A program made the translations under genes and the position numbers. This document shows, in pieces, positions 1-9,341 of a stretch of 64,000 nt of DNA; the first letter of the stretch is position 1; every line of letters begins with the position of its first letter. The stretch comes from Syntrophomonas sp. (lineage in GTDB: Bacteria; Bacillota; Syntrophomonadia; Syntrophomonadales; Syntrophomonadaceae), in NCBI GenBank assembly GCA_016841425.1, contig JAENZE010000012.1, positions 62,001 through 126,000 of the forward strand, read 5' to 3'. The notes under the pieces were generated by a model, which did not search any database, was not told the origin of the DNA, and saw only the letters and a program-made list of their open reading frames with translations.

Positions 1-150
1 GTTCTTCCGATCTGGCATAATATAACAAAAAAAGAAGTGATAGAGTTTAGTCCTTCTTTAGCTGATAAAGTAGCTCGCAATACTACTCTTAATACAGTTG
101 AAGAGATTGCAGGAGAAATAGCTGAACTAATTACTTCAGTAAATGGTTGA
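1..150 (+). CDS. TIR-domain protein, C-terminal end only
   Basis: An open frame enters from the left edge and stops at 148-150. It encodes the last 49 residues, beginning VLPIWHNITKKEV and running through SPSLADKVA to EEIAGEIAEL. That pattern (LPIWH, then S-P-S-L-A-D-K) is the usual final helix region of bacterial TIR domains. TIR proteins are often NAD-cleaving or signalling modules in defence, but the catalytic part is outside the window, so activity cannot be judged. No terminator is evident behind it. Confidence 0.7.
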   Translation, partial: VLPIWHNITKKEVIEFSPSLADKVARNTTLNTVEEIAGEIAELITSVNG

Positions 151-337
151 TCATTTACCTTCCCTCTCTCCACATTACATGAACAAGCAATCGGTGGATA
201 ATCAGAAGCATCGGGTGACGCGAGGCCGGGGTTATTGTCACCTATCGTAGGCTATCAACAAGCATTAAGCAACTGTTGGAAAATGATTGGTTTATCGAAC
301 TGCCCATTATCCATAAACCCCTTACCATCACCAGACA

Positions 338-1585
338 ATGGGTAAATCAGTTAAACATCAGAGCAAGCGGGTTAGAATTGACTGCGGATTGTTATGTTTA
401 CAAGAATTTATAAAACTAATCCAATTACAAAATCACCGAACCCTTGTGATGTGGGCATTGGATTGTGCAAAGCTGCCTTTGGAACAATTTGAAACAAAGT
501 ATCCCGATGAACGCAGACCCAGAACGTGTTTGGAGCTTTGCGAGGCTTGGGCTAGGGGCAAAATCAAAATGCCGATAGCAAAACAGGCTATTTTAGATTC
601 ACATGCAGTGGCTAAAGAAATTGATGACAGTGAATACGGTGCTTTATGCCACGCAATTGGACAGGCCGGAGCTGCTGTTCATGTAGAAACCCATGCTTTT
701 GGCTTGCCTATCTATGAATTGACGGCAATAGTTCTAAAATACGGAAAAGACAACTTTCCAAAACCAGTCAACGAAAAGATAAATTACTATTGTCAGCGTC
801 TGCAGTATTGGCAAGAAAATACTGATAAACTTAAACTTGACTGGGCAGATTTTTTATTGGATAACACCAGTCCGAACAAGGAAAGATTATTAAGCGAAAA
901 AAGAAAGTTAAAAAAAGTCCAAAATACCGAGCGAGAGGCAAAACCCGGAGAAATTATTACTTTCGGTACTTATCCACATACGTCGGATGGCGCGGACAGG
1001 ACGCCTATAAAGTGGCGGGTGCTGCAAAATTCAGGGAGTGAGCTGTTCATTTTGAGCGAATACATTTTGGACTGCAAGCGGTATCACGGCAAGTCCGTAG
1101 ATATTAAGTGGCGTGATTGTGTGGATATTACGTGGCGTGACTGTGATTTGCGCAAGTGGCTAAACGATGAATTCTATAACATTGCATTTACTGCCACAGA
1201 AAAGGAATTTATAAAGAAAACTCATTGCACGGACAATGGAGAAAGCAGCCCGGATACGGAGGACAAGGTTTTTTTGCTCAGCGTTAATGAGATAAAGGAT
1301 GTATCTGATAAACTTGGCAAGGATTTGCGGCGTGCTGTTGGAACGGACTTTGCCAAAGCGAAAAAGCCTGATGGGTGCAGCTTATATGTATATGATAAAA
1401 CGAACAAAGATAACTATATCATCAGAAACGGCGAAGAAGTTGGCTGTTCCTGGTGGTGGCTGCGAACACAAGGAAACAAGCCTTCGCGTGCGTTTTTTAT
1501 CGGTACAAGTTGCAGTATTCGCAGCTACGCGAATGTCAGTGCAGCCCGTGATGGCGTACGTCCCGCTTTAAAACTTAATATTTAG
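338..1585 (+). CDS. Imm5-like putative immunity protein fused to DUF6273
   Basis: 415 residues. Residues about 10-170 (RIDCGLLCLQEF, NHRTLVMWALDCA, AGAAVHVETHAFGLP) resemble the Imm5-like putative immunity family. After a charged linker, residues about 208-415 look like a DUF6273 domain: GEIITFGTYPHT, KWRVLQ, LSEYILDCKRYH, CDLRKWLNDEFY, a tryptophan run WWWLR and the ending GVRPALKL. DUF6273 is common in secreted or repeat-rich Firmicutes proteins and has no firm function. No signal peptide is seen. The ATG at 338 has no clear ribosome site, so the true start may differ. The neighbouring TIR gene suggests a defence or toxin-immunity pocket, which is inference. Confidence 0.6.
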   Translation: MGKSVKHQSKRVRIDCGLLCLQEFIKLIQLQNHRTLVMWALDCAKLPLEQFETKYPDERRPRTCLELCEAWARGKIKMPIAKQAILDSHAVAKEIDDSEYGALCHAIGQAGAAVHVETHAFGLPIYELTAIVLKYGKDNFPKPVNEKINYYCQRLQYWQENTDKLKLDWADFLLDNTSPNKERLLSEKRKLKKVQNTEREAKPGEIITFGTYPHTSDGADRTPIKWRVLQNSGSELFILSEYILDCKRYHGKSVDIKWRDCVDITWRDCDLRKWLNDEFYNIAFTATEKEFIKKTHCTDNGESSPDTEDKVFLLSVNEIKDVSDKLGKDLRRAVGTDFAKAKKPDGCSLYVYDKTNKDNYIIRNGEEVGCSWWWLRTQGNKPSRAFFIGTSCSIRSYANVSAARDGVRPALKLNI

Positions 1586-1820
1586 TTGCAAATTATCAAT
1601 AGAATGGGCAGTCGGCTTGCTAACTGATTCAAAATATCAGAGGAATGGTATTGACAATAATCTATGATCTGCTGGACCGCATTCATACAATATGGCAAAT
1701 GAAAGAACAGCGACTGGTAATTTTGTTTGGAATAATACCATCCTCGGACCCCCTTTATTTTTCAATACATAAATTGCCCGAAATAAACACTTGATTTAAC
1801 GGGCAAGGAGGTGTTTGTTA

Positions 1821-2753
1821 ATGAACGTGCATGAACGCTTAACGGAAGCGGTACGCTTAGTAAAGGAAAGAGAAAAGTGGCTTCATCGCAGAGAAATAAC
1901 CGGTAATCTAATTCAAGAACAGAAAAATCTCAGGGATCAACTGAAAGAACAATTGGCTTTGGAAAACAGAGATGTGGAAAGGTTGGACGGCATTACACTC
2001 CTTAATCTTTGGCATAGCCTCAGAGGAACTAAGGAAGAAACAAAACGAAAAGAGCAGGAGGAATATCTGAAAGCCAAACTTAAGTATGATGAAGCAAATG
2101 CTGCCCTGGCAGCACTTGAAGCAGATCTAACTAGAATGGACAGCATTTTAGCTTCCATGGGTGATCTGGACACTAAATACCAGCAGGCTGTACGGGACAA
2201 GGAACAGTATTTGCTTGGCTCCGGTGGATCTGAGGCCCAGTACCTGTTTCAGATGGCCGAACAGTTAGGCCGCTTAAAAGCCGAGGAAAAGGAATTGATA
2301 GAAGCAATTGAAGCCGGTAAGAAAGCGGAGCAAGCATTCTCTAAGGTGCAAAAAAGCTTAGGCAGTGCTCAAGGATGGGGTGCCGTTGACTTGTTGGGGG
2401 GAGGTCATCTAAGCACTGCGATAAAGCATTCATACATCAATGATGCCAGGAATGAAATAGACCAGGCTCAGTTGCTGTTGCGCAAATTTCAGCGGGAACT
2501 GGCTGATGTCAAAAATACGAATGACACCATTGAAATAGGCGGCTTAACAACATTTGCCGATTTCTTTCTGGATGGGTTATTATTCGACGCAATAGTTCAG
2601 TCTAAAATCAACACTGCCCGGGATCGCACCAAACAGCTCCAACGTGAGGTAAAGGCGACTATTCATGACCTGGACATTATGAAGGGGCAAAACAGCCAAA
2701 AACAATTGGAACTCGATCAAGAACGCAGGCGATTAATAGAAAACTTCAACTGA
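1821..2753 (+). CDS. Uncharacterised coiled-coil protein
   Basis: 310 residues. I chose the ATG at 1821 because AAGGAGGT ends 8 bases before it; a TTG at 1815 is possible but too close. The protein is rich in E, K, Q and L with heptad-like stretches at about 5-135 and 205-305. They flank a glycine-rich centre (GWGAVDLLGGGHLSTAIKH, about 190-208) that may be a turn between antiparallel coils. There is no signal peptide or membrane segment. I do not recognise a characterised family. It has no same-strand neighbour close enough to form an operon. Confidence 0.6.
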   Translation: MNVHERLTEAVRLVKEREKWLHRREITGNLIQEQKNLRDQLKEQLALENRDVERLDGITLLNLWHSLRGTKEETKRKEQEEYLKAKLKYDEANAALAALEADLTRMDSILASMGDLDTKYQQAVRDKEQYLLGSGGSEAQYLFQMAEQLGRLKAEEKELIEAIEAGKKAEQAFSKVQKSLGSAQGWGAVDLLGGGHLSTAIKHSYINDARNEIDQAQLLLRKFQRELADVKNTNDTIEIGGLTTFADFFLDGLLFDAIVQSKINTARDRTKQLQREVKATIHDLDIMKGQNSQKQLELDQERRRLIENFN

Positions 2754-2960
2754 GTGTTATTTGCTTGTGAAAATACTTGCCCTGTTATAAATGTTTTTTA
2801 CATGAACCGCTGGGATGGCTTAAGGTCAGATTAATGCTAAGGCGATAATTCTGTAATTGCGACGAAGATTACGAGGGCAGTGTTATTGGTTTAGATGGGG
2901 GTGTCCTTATGAGAAATGGCAGGGCAAATCATGATACTTTTTATCTTACTCTGAATAAGA

Positions 2961-3527
2961 TTATTTATAGGAAATGACAAAGTGCAAAATAGTTAATGAT
3001 GAGGAAGGGTTGACATACTTATGGGTACGATCTCCTCTGAAACGAATGGAATCGTGCTCATCCAGGTTGTAAGTATCGCCGTCAACTTCCACTATCAATT
3101 CACCGGACATTACCGTGACAAATTCCATCACTCCTGCCCGGTGGGCTTCTGAAGTATACTCACCTTTAGGCTGCAGGTATCCCCGATAAAGCTCCATCAT
3201 GCCATGGGATTGAAACAGAGGCTCCACGACCAGAACATCATTGGAACTGATCAGCTGCATCCCCTCTTTTTTGCGGACGATAGATACATCTGATTCTATA
3301 GATAATAACGAAGTTATCGGTATATTCAGGCCATTGGCTACTTTCCAGATCACGGACAATGTAGGGTTGGCTTCCCCGTGTTCGATCTTCAGCAGGGTTA
3401 ATTTGCTCACTCCGATTTGGTTGGCCAGGGATTCCACGCTGATCCCCTTATTCATACGAAGTTGACGCAGGTTTTCACCAATGCGTTTCCCTACCTCTCC
3501 TTCTTCCCAGGGCTTTTCATCAGTCAT
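2961..3527 (-). CDS. XRE-family regulator with C-terminal cupin sensor
   Basis: 188 residues. The N-terminal third is an XRE helix-turn-helix (IGENLRQLRMNKGISVESLANQIGVSKLTLLKIEHGEANPT in pieces, residues about 15-60). Residues about 110-187 form a single cupin barrel (GEYTSEAHRAG, GELIVEVDGDTYNL, DSIRFRGDRTHKY), the usual ligand-sensing part of this class. It is divergent from azlCD across a 250-bp AT-rich spacer with a 24-bp direct repeat. It is therefore the likely local regulator of amino acid export and possibly of itself. Ribosome site AAGGAG lies upstream of the start on the minus strand. Confidence 0.85.
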   Translation of the reverse strand: MTDEKPWEEGEVGKRIGENLRQLRMNKGISVESLANQIGVSKLTLLKIEHGEANPTLSVIWKVANGLNIPITSLLSIESDVSIVRKKEGMQLISSNDVLVVEPLFQSHGMMELYRGYLQPKGEYTSEAHRAGVMEFVTVMSGELIVEVDGDTYNLDEHDSIRFRGDRTHKYVNPSSSLTILHFVISYK

Positions 3528-3578
3528 TTATTTTCTCCTTTAAGCTGATACACTTTTCTGCATTCGTATATTATAATT

Positions 3579-3651
3579 TACTAGTAGTTAATTTTAATAT
3601 ACTATTATCGTTATATATATTATAATATACTACAAGTTAATTTTATTATAC
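3579..3651. promoter_or_regulatory. 24-bp direct repeat pair, candidate operator of azlCD/XRE-cupin
   Basis: Copies at 3579-3602 and 3628-3651 match at 21 of 24 positions. The core AGTTAATTTTA is identical and each copy is bounded by TACTA and ATAC. The start-to-start distance of 49 bp is near an integral number of helical turns (4.7). Their place between a divergent regulator and its presumed target suggests an operator. The regulator-site assignment is inference. Confidence 0.45.
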
Positions 3652-3778
3652 AATCCGTTATGATATATTAAATCATGTGGCATTCAGGCTTGCAAACAGG
3701 AGGCGTTATGCGGCTGCTCTGTTTACACGCAATTGGTGTTTGGAAATATGGGAGGATTATCAAGGTGGATGAAAAAAA

Positions 3779-4453
3779 GTGATTATAAAAACTGGTTTTA
3801 TAGAGGCTCTGCCGCTAGCCATAGCCATCGCGGCTTATGGCTTATCTTATGGTGTAATGGCAGATCAAGCCAGCTTCAGTCTGGTTACTGCGGTGGCGAT
3901 GTCTGTACTGGTGTTTTCCGGTTCAGTACAAATGGTAGCGGTTGCTATGGTGGCAGCCGGTGCAGGCATGGCAAGTGTGCTGGTAACTGCGGTTTTATTG
4001 AATCTTCGCAATCTATTATATGGAGCTGCGCTGGCTGAAGGCATCACGCCGGCCGGGAAATGGAGATGGCTGCTGGCTATGGGGGTATCAGACGAACCTT
4101 TTGTACTGGGGAGTGCCAGGTTTAAAAAATATGGACCAGATCCTCTGTATTTTGCGGCTGTGGTAGGAACTTTCTATATTGCCTGGATACTGGCTGCACT
4201 GCTGGGAAGCCTGATAGGAAACCAGGTCGACCCGCAAAAATGGGGCCTGGATCTGGCATTTCCGGTCACCTTCGCTGCACTCCTAATCCCGAGTCTCACT
4301 GATAAACCAGTTATTGCAACAGCACTGGCTGCAATAACTATAGCCATAGGGCTGGAATACTTCCTGCCTGGTAATGAATTCACCATCATAATTACGGGTG
4401 TTGTCGCACCGCTGGTAGGGCTTTATCTGTCAAGGAGGGCTTTGAGATGTTAG
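3779..4453 (+). CDS. azlC: AzlC-family amino acid exporter, large subunit
   Basis: 224 residues, hydrophobic throughout, with the AzlC hallmarks: ALPLAIAIAAYGLSYGVMA at the N terminus, FSGSVQMVA, LLNLRNLLYGAAL and GVSDEPF. With AzlD it forms a membrane pair; in Bacillus subtilis AzlCD exports branched-chain amino acids and their analogues. Substrate here is not visible. Start is GTG at 3779 with AAGGTGG about 10 bases upstream. An overlapping ATG at 3769 is in another frame. It overlaps azlD by 7 bp, indicating translational coupling. Confidence 0.85.
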   Translation: MIIKTGFIEALPLAIAIAAYGLSYGVMADQASFSLVTAVAMSVLVFSGSVQMVAVAMVAAGAGMASVLVTAVLLNLRNLLYGAALAEGITPAGKWRWLLAMGVSDEPFVLGSARFKKYGPDPLYFAAVVGTFYIAWILAALLGSLIGNQVDPQKWGLDLAFPVTFAALLIPSLTDKPVIATALAAITIAIGLEYFLPGNEFTIIITGVVAPLVGLYLSRRALRC

Positions 4454-4764
4454 ATCAATGGATTCTGATAGGAGTACTGGCTGCTGCTACTTACATGTCC
4501 CGCATAATCGGGGTTGAACTGATGGCAGGACGAGAGCTGAGTCCGACCCTGCGTTTGTATTTCAACTATGTGCCGGTAGCGATCATCTCCGCCCTTATCG
4601 TCAAACAGATCCTGGTCCCGGCAGATGAACAGCTGTTCATCTCGATTCCGGTTCTGATAGGCTGTATAGCAGCAGCTATCACTATCAAAATAAGCAAAAG
4701 CTTCCTCCCTTCGCTGGTGATTGGAATAATCATAGGATTGCTGATACGTTACTTTTTGATTTAA
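4447..4764 (+). CDS. azlD: AzlD-family amino acid exporter, small subunit
   Basis: 105 residues with four predicted membrane segments (QWILIGVLAAATYMSRI, YVPVAIISALIVKQIL, ISIPVLIGCIAAAITI, LVIGIIIGLLIRYFLI). The TYMSR and FNYVPVA stretches are typical of AzlD. It begins inside the last codons of azlC with AAGGAGG 9 bases before the ATG, so the two are co-translated. The length is normal for the family. Confidence 0.85.
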   Translation: MLDQWILIGVLAAATYMSRIIGVELMAGRELSPTLRLYFNYVPVAIISALIVKQILVPADEQLFISIPVLIGCIAAAITIKISKSFLPSLVIGIIIGLLIRYFLI

Positions 4765-5066
4765 ATCGTGCATTTCCTTGATCTCATACTTGTTGCTCGC
4801 TCTGACAAATTCTTTGACAAACTGAGAGAGCGGCTTTAGCCGTTCCTTATGCTATCCCAGAACCATAAATATTCCAATTATTACATAGGAAATTATTAAC
4901 ATAATGAAGAAGGGTTAAATAGGTTTCCTGTTGGTGCAGTATGAGGCTGAAGTTAACAGTGTCTAATGTCTCTCAGGGGAAGCAGTACTTCGGTGATGGC
5001 ATTTAAAGAATGGAGCCTGGCTATTGAGATGGCTTTTGCGTGGGAGAACACTGAAAAGGATGGGGA
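4765..5066. other. Gene-free stretch after azlD
   Basis: No gene is supported. A short complementary-strand frame near 4765-4855 encodes a plausible helix (HKERLKPLSQFVKEFVRAS) but has no start or known family and may be a decayed fragment. No T-rich terminator is evident after azlD. Confidence 0.4.
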
Positions 5067-5825
5067 ATGATGAGGGAGTTTATGAGCAGGAATTTTTTAC
5101 GGTACATGATATTTGTTCTTTTATTGTTTTGTGTTGGATGCACTGGCAATTCAATAAACGGAGAAGAACCTCCTGATATTACGCTTGCCAGGCAGGGGTT
5201 CTACAATGAAAGTCGAGCACAGTTTGTAGAAGGGGTAAAGGAATACATAAGTGAAGTCCCTGCAGATTCACCGGAGCTTCTGCCAGACTTTACTATAAAC
5301 CAGTTGGAAAAAGCAGAGTTGGGGGAGTATCTAGCTGTTTGGGAGCTGAAGAAGGGGGAGAAAATGTGGGAGGTCCAACTGGATCCTACAAAAAATGTAA
5401 CAGAGCAATTTATATCTAACAACACATACAGGTTTTCAATTATGGTCGAGGGCAGGGCAGTGGCAGATTATACTGTAACCATTGAGGAAGGAGAAATAGG
5501 GGGTGGATCCTGTAGTATAAATAATAAAATTCAGTATGCTTATGATGTGGCCAGGGCGAACGAGGTGGATATACAGCAATGCCGCCTGGTTTCTGGACCC
5601 GGGGGAGGGAGTATGTTCTTATTCTTTGTTGATAACGGAAAAGAGATTTGCAGTGGAGAACTCAAGGATTCAATGATTGATCTAACCATGAGTGAGGATA
5701 ATGTTGAAACATTCAAAAGACGAGTAACAGCATACAATCAAAAATGCCAGGAACCTCTCCCTGAGAACAATCCTGGCAGCTCAGATATATTTGCGCCGGC
5801 AGGACATACGCCACCGTTTTTTTAA
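5067..5825 (+). CDS. Putative lipoprotein
   Basis: 252 residues. Residues 10-25 are a hydrophobic signal ending in a lipobox, VLLLFCVGC, so Cys25 should be lipidated and the protein anchored outside the membrane. The mature part is mostly polar beta-prone sequence and ends in a proline-rich tail (AGHTPPFF). AAGGA 7 bases before the ATG supports this start. I recognise no domain. It is the first of several exported proteins at 5.0-10.5 kb that may serve the envelope. Confidence 0.65.
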   Translation: MMREFMSRNFLRYMIFVLLLFCVGCTGNSINGEEPPDITLARQGFYNESRAQFVEGVKEYISEVPADSPELLPDFTINQLEKAELGEYLAVWELKKGEKMWEVQLDPTKNVTEQFISNNTYRFSIMVEGRAVADYTVTIEEGEIGGGSCSINNKIQYAYDVARANEVDIQQCRLVSGPGGGSMFLFFVDNGKEICSGELKDSMIDLTMSEDNVETFKRRVTAYNQKCQEPLPENNPGSSDIFAPAGHTPPFF

Positions 5826-6024
5826 TGATTAATCTATTATTTAATATATGTCTTGATTGCTTTTTGCATAGTATTTAAGCTTGGAAAGTATCAACAATTA
5901 CTGATGTTCCAGTATAGGACAGGAGAAAGCTATTGGCCTTATATTATCGCCACAGCTGGATTCCCTGTAATTGTTGGGATGTCTGTGAGGTAAGACATGG
6001 AAACTCTTTGGAGGAGAAAACAGA

Positions 6025-6828
6025 ATGGTTAAAAGATGGGGGCTATATGCAGGCCTGGTTATTTTAATGATAATCTTAGCAGTTACTGCAGTTAGATTAT
6101 ACCCGGGCAAAGATGAAAGTGAGCCACAGCTGAGTATTGGTCAGGCAGTAAACATTTTTGCCCAAGAAGATATTCATTTAACCAAAAGCAGTGACTCTGA
6201 AGCTGCAGAAATAAACGGGATAAAACCGGCTACCTATTTTATAAATGATTCGAAAAACAAAATCGACATCTATCGCTATGACACTATTGATGAGCGTAAA
6301 ACTGCTTATATGATATATAGAGATAGTGATGAGGGGAGAGCAAATTCAGGGCCCCAAAATGCGAAAAATTTGATGTTCATTATTACACCGATTGATGATG
6401 AGCAAATGACTGTTAAGGATATGGAACTGTTATATAACGTATCAAAAACCATTTTTGAGAAATTAAATGATACCCAGGAAATTGTTTTTAGCGGAGCCGG
6501 TAGCAACTGGGAAGCGCTAATGGTAGTAAAATACTACGAATATTTTTATTATGGTGAAAATGAGACAATGAAGTATGACCATTATTATACGGAATCTGGC
6601 TCACTTAAATACCTCGGCCAGGATATAGAATCGGTAGGAGAAATATCTTACGAAACCCAGGATCCCACCGGCGGAGGTTCGGGCTCAAGGTCAAAATTAA
6701 AGCTTGATGGGACGTTAAGTCTGGGTTCGTCAGGAGGTACGGGAGCGATTCTTCGTGCTGACCAGGAAATAACTTTTACCATCAGATGGAATGATCAGGA
6801 AGAGACTTTTGTAGCCCGTTCTAAATAA
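6025..6828 (+). CDS. Membrane-anchored protein of unknown function
   Basis: 267 residues. One N-terminal membrane segment (LYAGLVILMIILAVTAVRLY, residues 7-26) precedes an outside domain of about 240 residues with many Y, D and E. A glycine/serine-rich stretch near 215-240 (GGGSGSRSKL, LGSSGGTG) looks like a linker or a beta-sandwich edge. There is no lipobox cysteine. GGAGG about 9 bases before the ATG supports the start. Family unknown. Confidence 0.6.
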   Translation: MVKRWGLYAGLVILMIILAVTAVRLYPGKDESEPQLSIGQAVNIFAQEDIHLTKSSDSEAAEINGIKPATYFINDSKNKIDIYRYDTIDERKTAYMIYRDSDEGRANSGPQNAKNLMFIITPIDDEQMTVKDMELLYNVSKTIFEKLNDTQEIVFSGAGSNWEALMVVKYYEYFYYGENETMKYDHYYTESGSLKYLGQDIESVGEISYETQDPTGGGSGSRSKLKLDGTLSLGSSGGTGAILRADQEITFTIRWNDQEETFVARSK

Positions 6829-7115
6829 TACTATAGGGAACGGAGTATATATTATTACGCTGGGGGAAGGCATGAAAGGAACCAAATGTCAATACAATAA
6901 CTGCATTAAAGCAGAATTCGGATTGTCAGATGCTTTATAATAATTTGCCTGGCAAATTATAGGATATGGAGTTATTCTGCGATGAAAGAAATGTTAAGCA
7001 GATGCGTAGTGAAATGAAGAAGAACTATTTAATCTCTCTTTTTTCACTGGTCTCAGCAGAAGAATTATAGGTAATTGTCGTCTTGCCTCCGGTAAGAACA
7101 GGACACTAGGAAAGG

Positions 7116-8345
7116 ATGCATAATGATATGTTAAACTACAAAAAGCCTGCATTTTGGGTTGCTACCTTGGCAATTATTGCAGTGGTGGTAATTTGTGGAG
7201 GTCTCATTAGTAATCCACAAAAAGAACCATTAACAGTAGAAGATTATGCTAATCAATTTATTGAGGAGCAAATTACAGCTTATGAAAAAAACGAATGGAC
7301 AGATGTCAAGATTATTGACAGCAAAATTACCAAACTTGAAAAAATAGCATCATTTAATGAACTACTTTCATCACCTGTAGAAATTTGGAGTCTTGAATAT
7401 CGCTTGCAACCTGATGATATAAGCAAGGCGCCCTTACCAGGTGGTATGAATGAAGTTGATGGATGGATTACAGAAGATAGCAGCATGGGCAAGCCTATGT
7501 TGGTTTTTTCTTATGAAGATTCAAAACCACAGTATTTAGGATGTACTTGGAGTGGGGAAGGTGATTTTACTACACTTGCAGGGCAGGAAACAGCAGTTCG
7601 CGTATTTCTTGAAGGGATAGATTTATTACCCAATGAAACTTATAGAGGAAATCATATTGTTGTAAAATTTCCACTGTCAACCGGGGAAACCTGCCAGCTA
7701 TTTTTGTCACAACCAGTTATTCAGGGAGATTTAGGCATTTGGTGTGTAGAGCGATGGATGGATGGAAATGGCTCTGTGTATTATGTTACTCCCCAGACTG
7801 ATGCCATAACGACGGATTATTATAAAGATTTGCAGGAACAATGTGATGGCGGACATAAACCTTCACTTTTAGATCCATTGCAAGCTGCACTTGAATACAT
7901 AAACAATGAACTTGGTCAACATGTTTCAATTAATAAGCTTGTTCCTGAATATTCTGCAAAAGTTGAAGATTTTCTAATAACTCCCGAAAGCCATTTTATA
8001 GGCTTTATTACTAACTTAAATGCTGACAGATCGTATTTTGACTTAGATCAAATCGAGTGGTTGACAAATGATGATACAGAAAGGCTAATGGAACTGGATA
8101 TAAAGCCTGATGAGATGCCTGATGGATACTATATATACAATCCCAATAACTATCCTATGTATTGTCAAGTAACAGAGCAAACCCAATATAGTATTATAAA
8201 TGGGGGTGGAGAAGCTACTCCTGAATCTGTTACTAAGGAAGAATTTATTGAGTATTTGGAGCAATATTCGGATTTTTCACCTCTGTTTAGAATCATTACC
8301 AAAGATGGATATGTGCAAAGCATTATAGAACAATATGTTCCATAG
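7116..8345 (+). CDS. BlaR1/M56-like C-terminal tail protein lacking the peptidase domain
   Basis: 409 residues. It opens with MLNYKKPAFWVATLAIIAVV, which resembles the last membrane helix and start of the extracellular tail of BlaR1-type (M56) regulators. The preceding four-helix HExxH peptidase part is missing. The rest is a long sensor-like region containing PSLLDPLQAALEYINNEL. AGGAAAGG sits before the ATG, so it may be expressed as a membrane-anchored remnant or evolved free tail. No blaI-like regulator is next to it. The family link rests on that N-terminal signature only. Confidence 0.55.
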   Translation: MHNDMLNYKKPAFWVATLAIIAVVVICGGLISNPQKEPLTVEDYANQFIEEQITAYEKNEWTDVKIIDSKITKLEKIASFNELLSSPVEIWSLEYRLQPDDISKAPLPGGMNEVDGWITEDSSMGKPMLVFSYEDSKPQYLGCTWSGEGDFTTLAGQETAVRVFLEGIDLLPNETYRGNHIVVKFPLSTGETCQLFLSQPVIQGDLGIWCVERWMDGNGSVYYVTPQTDAITTDYYKDLQEQCDGGHKPSLLDPLQAALEYINNELGQHVSINKLVPEYSAKVEDFLITPESHFIGFITNLNADRSYFDLDQIEWLTNDDTERLMELDIKPDEMPDGYYIYNPNNYPMYCQVTEQTQYSIINGGGEATPESVTKEEFIEYLEQYSDFSPLFRIITKDGYVQSIIEQYVP

Positions 8346-8358
8346 GAGGAAGTGTAAT

Positions 8359-8908
8359 TTGGAAATTATAAAAATTTAGATACTTGGGAACGGACAACAC
8401 ATTATAAGTTTTTCAAGAGAATGGATTATCCTCATTACAATATAAGTGTGAACATTGATATAACAAACTTTTGGCTAAAATCAAGTATTATAGGAGAGCA
8501 AGTTGTTTTGCATGATATGATACATCCATCTTTTACTGATATGTTAGACGGTACTGATCTATTCAAAATGGTAACAGTTAATATGGAAAAATCTATTTTA
8601 GACTTTAGTAAAAAGGCAAAAGAGAAGTCCAGAAATCAAACGGATTGTTTTGTTTTTGAAGATGTTGAAGGACGCGATGATTTAACGTATATTACTTGTG
8701 TTCCGTGGGTGTCATTTACCCATCTGTCACACACAATATCGTTTAATAAAGATGACTCTATTCCAAGATTGGCGTGGGGCAAGTACTTTAAAGAAAATGA
8801 TAAATTATTATTACATTTTCAGTACAAGCCCACCATTCATTTGTTGATGGGATTCATATAGGCAGGTACTTTGATTGTTTACAGGAATACCTTAACGAAT
8901 ATAGATAA
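8359..8908 (+). pseudogene. Broken chloramphenicol acetyltransferase-like gene
   Basis: This is a degraded relative of the intact gene at 20684-21313 and shares even its leader (GGAGGAAGTGTAATTTGG). Three lesions are seen: a 2-base gain right after the fifth codon creating TAG, an internal deletion of roughly 90 bases after the NIDITNF codons, and a 1-base loss before the catalytic HHSFVDG region so that this motif is read out of frame. The remaining open frame (8421-8861) cannot give an active enzyme. Confidence 0.8.
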
Positions 8909-8966
8909 TCAGAAGCTGCTTACACTGTAATTATTCATAGCCAAAATATAAAGAGGTGATGTTTGC

Positions 8967-9275
8967 TTGTACACGTCAACATGGGTGGCAATATATTTGC
9001 CATTATTTGCGACATTTTTTCTTATATTATCACAACAAAATAGACTCAAAAATTTAGCAATGTTTAAAAACATGAAGAGAAAGGGGTTAATAAATATGAC
9101 CAACGAGGTAATTAATAAGTATATAGGAAAGAATTGCAAGATATCTACAGGATCATTTGGCACAACTGTAAAAGGTAAAATAATTGAAGTGAAAGAAAAC
9201 TGGATTGAGGTTCAAACTAAAAATGGTAACGAACTGATAAATGCTGATTATATACAAAGTGTTAAAATAATGTAA
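8967..9275 (+). CDS. Small membrane-anchored protein with Sm-like C-terminal domain
   Basis: 102 residues from a TTG start preceded by AAGAGGTGAT. An N-terminal membrane segment (VAIYLPLFATFFLILSQQ) is followed by a basic linker. A compact beta-rich region follows (IGKNCKISTGSFGTTVKGKI, WIEVQTKNG, INADYIQSVKI), whose alternation resembles small Sm/LSm-like or DUF6897-type barrels. A second ATG at 9097 would give only the soluble part. The fold assignment is tentative. Confidence 0.5.
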   Translation: MYTSTWVAIYLPLFATFFLILSQQNRLKNLAMFKNMKRKGLINMTNEVINKYIGKNCKISTGSFGTTVKGKIIEVKENWIEVQTKNGNELINADYIQSVKIM

Positions 9276-9341
9276 AGTTAAGACAGCCCGGGGAAGCAGA
9301 ACGATTGTCCCCCGATTAATAAAAGATTAGGAGATCACAGC

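Noticed and set aside
1-13. The first bases resemble the 3' end of an Illumina adapter (TCTTCCGATCT).
   Set aside because: The same bases translate in frame to VLPIW, exactly what a TIR domain has at this place, so they are best read as real coding sequence.
219-413. A 64-codon stop-free frame without a start (ending LTADCYVYKNL) overlapping the Imm5-like gene start.
   Set aside because: It reads somewhat like protein but has no start, no ribosome site and no recognised family; possibly debris from an older gene.
1645-1797. A 50-codon frame between the Imm5-like and coiled-coil genes.
   Set aside because: AGAGG touches the ATG with almost no spacing, and the sequence has no family resemblance; not supported.
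4450-4773. A 107-codon minus-strand frame under azlD.
   Set aside because: It is the mirror of a well-supported membrane protein gene and has no ribosome site.
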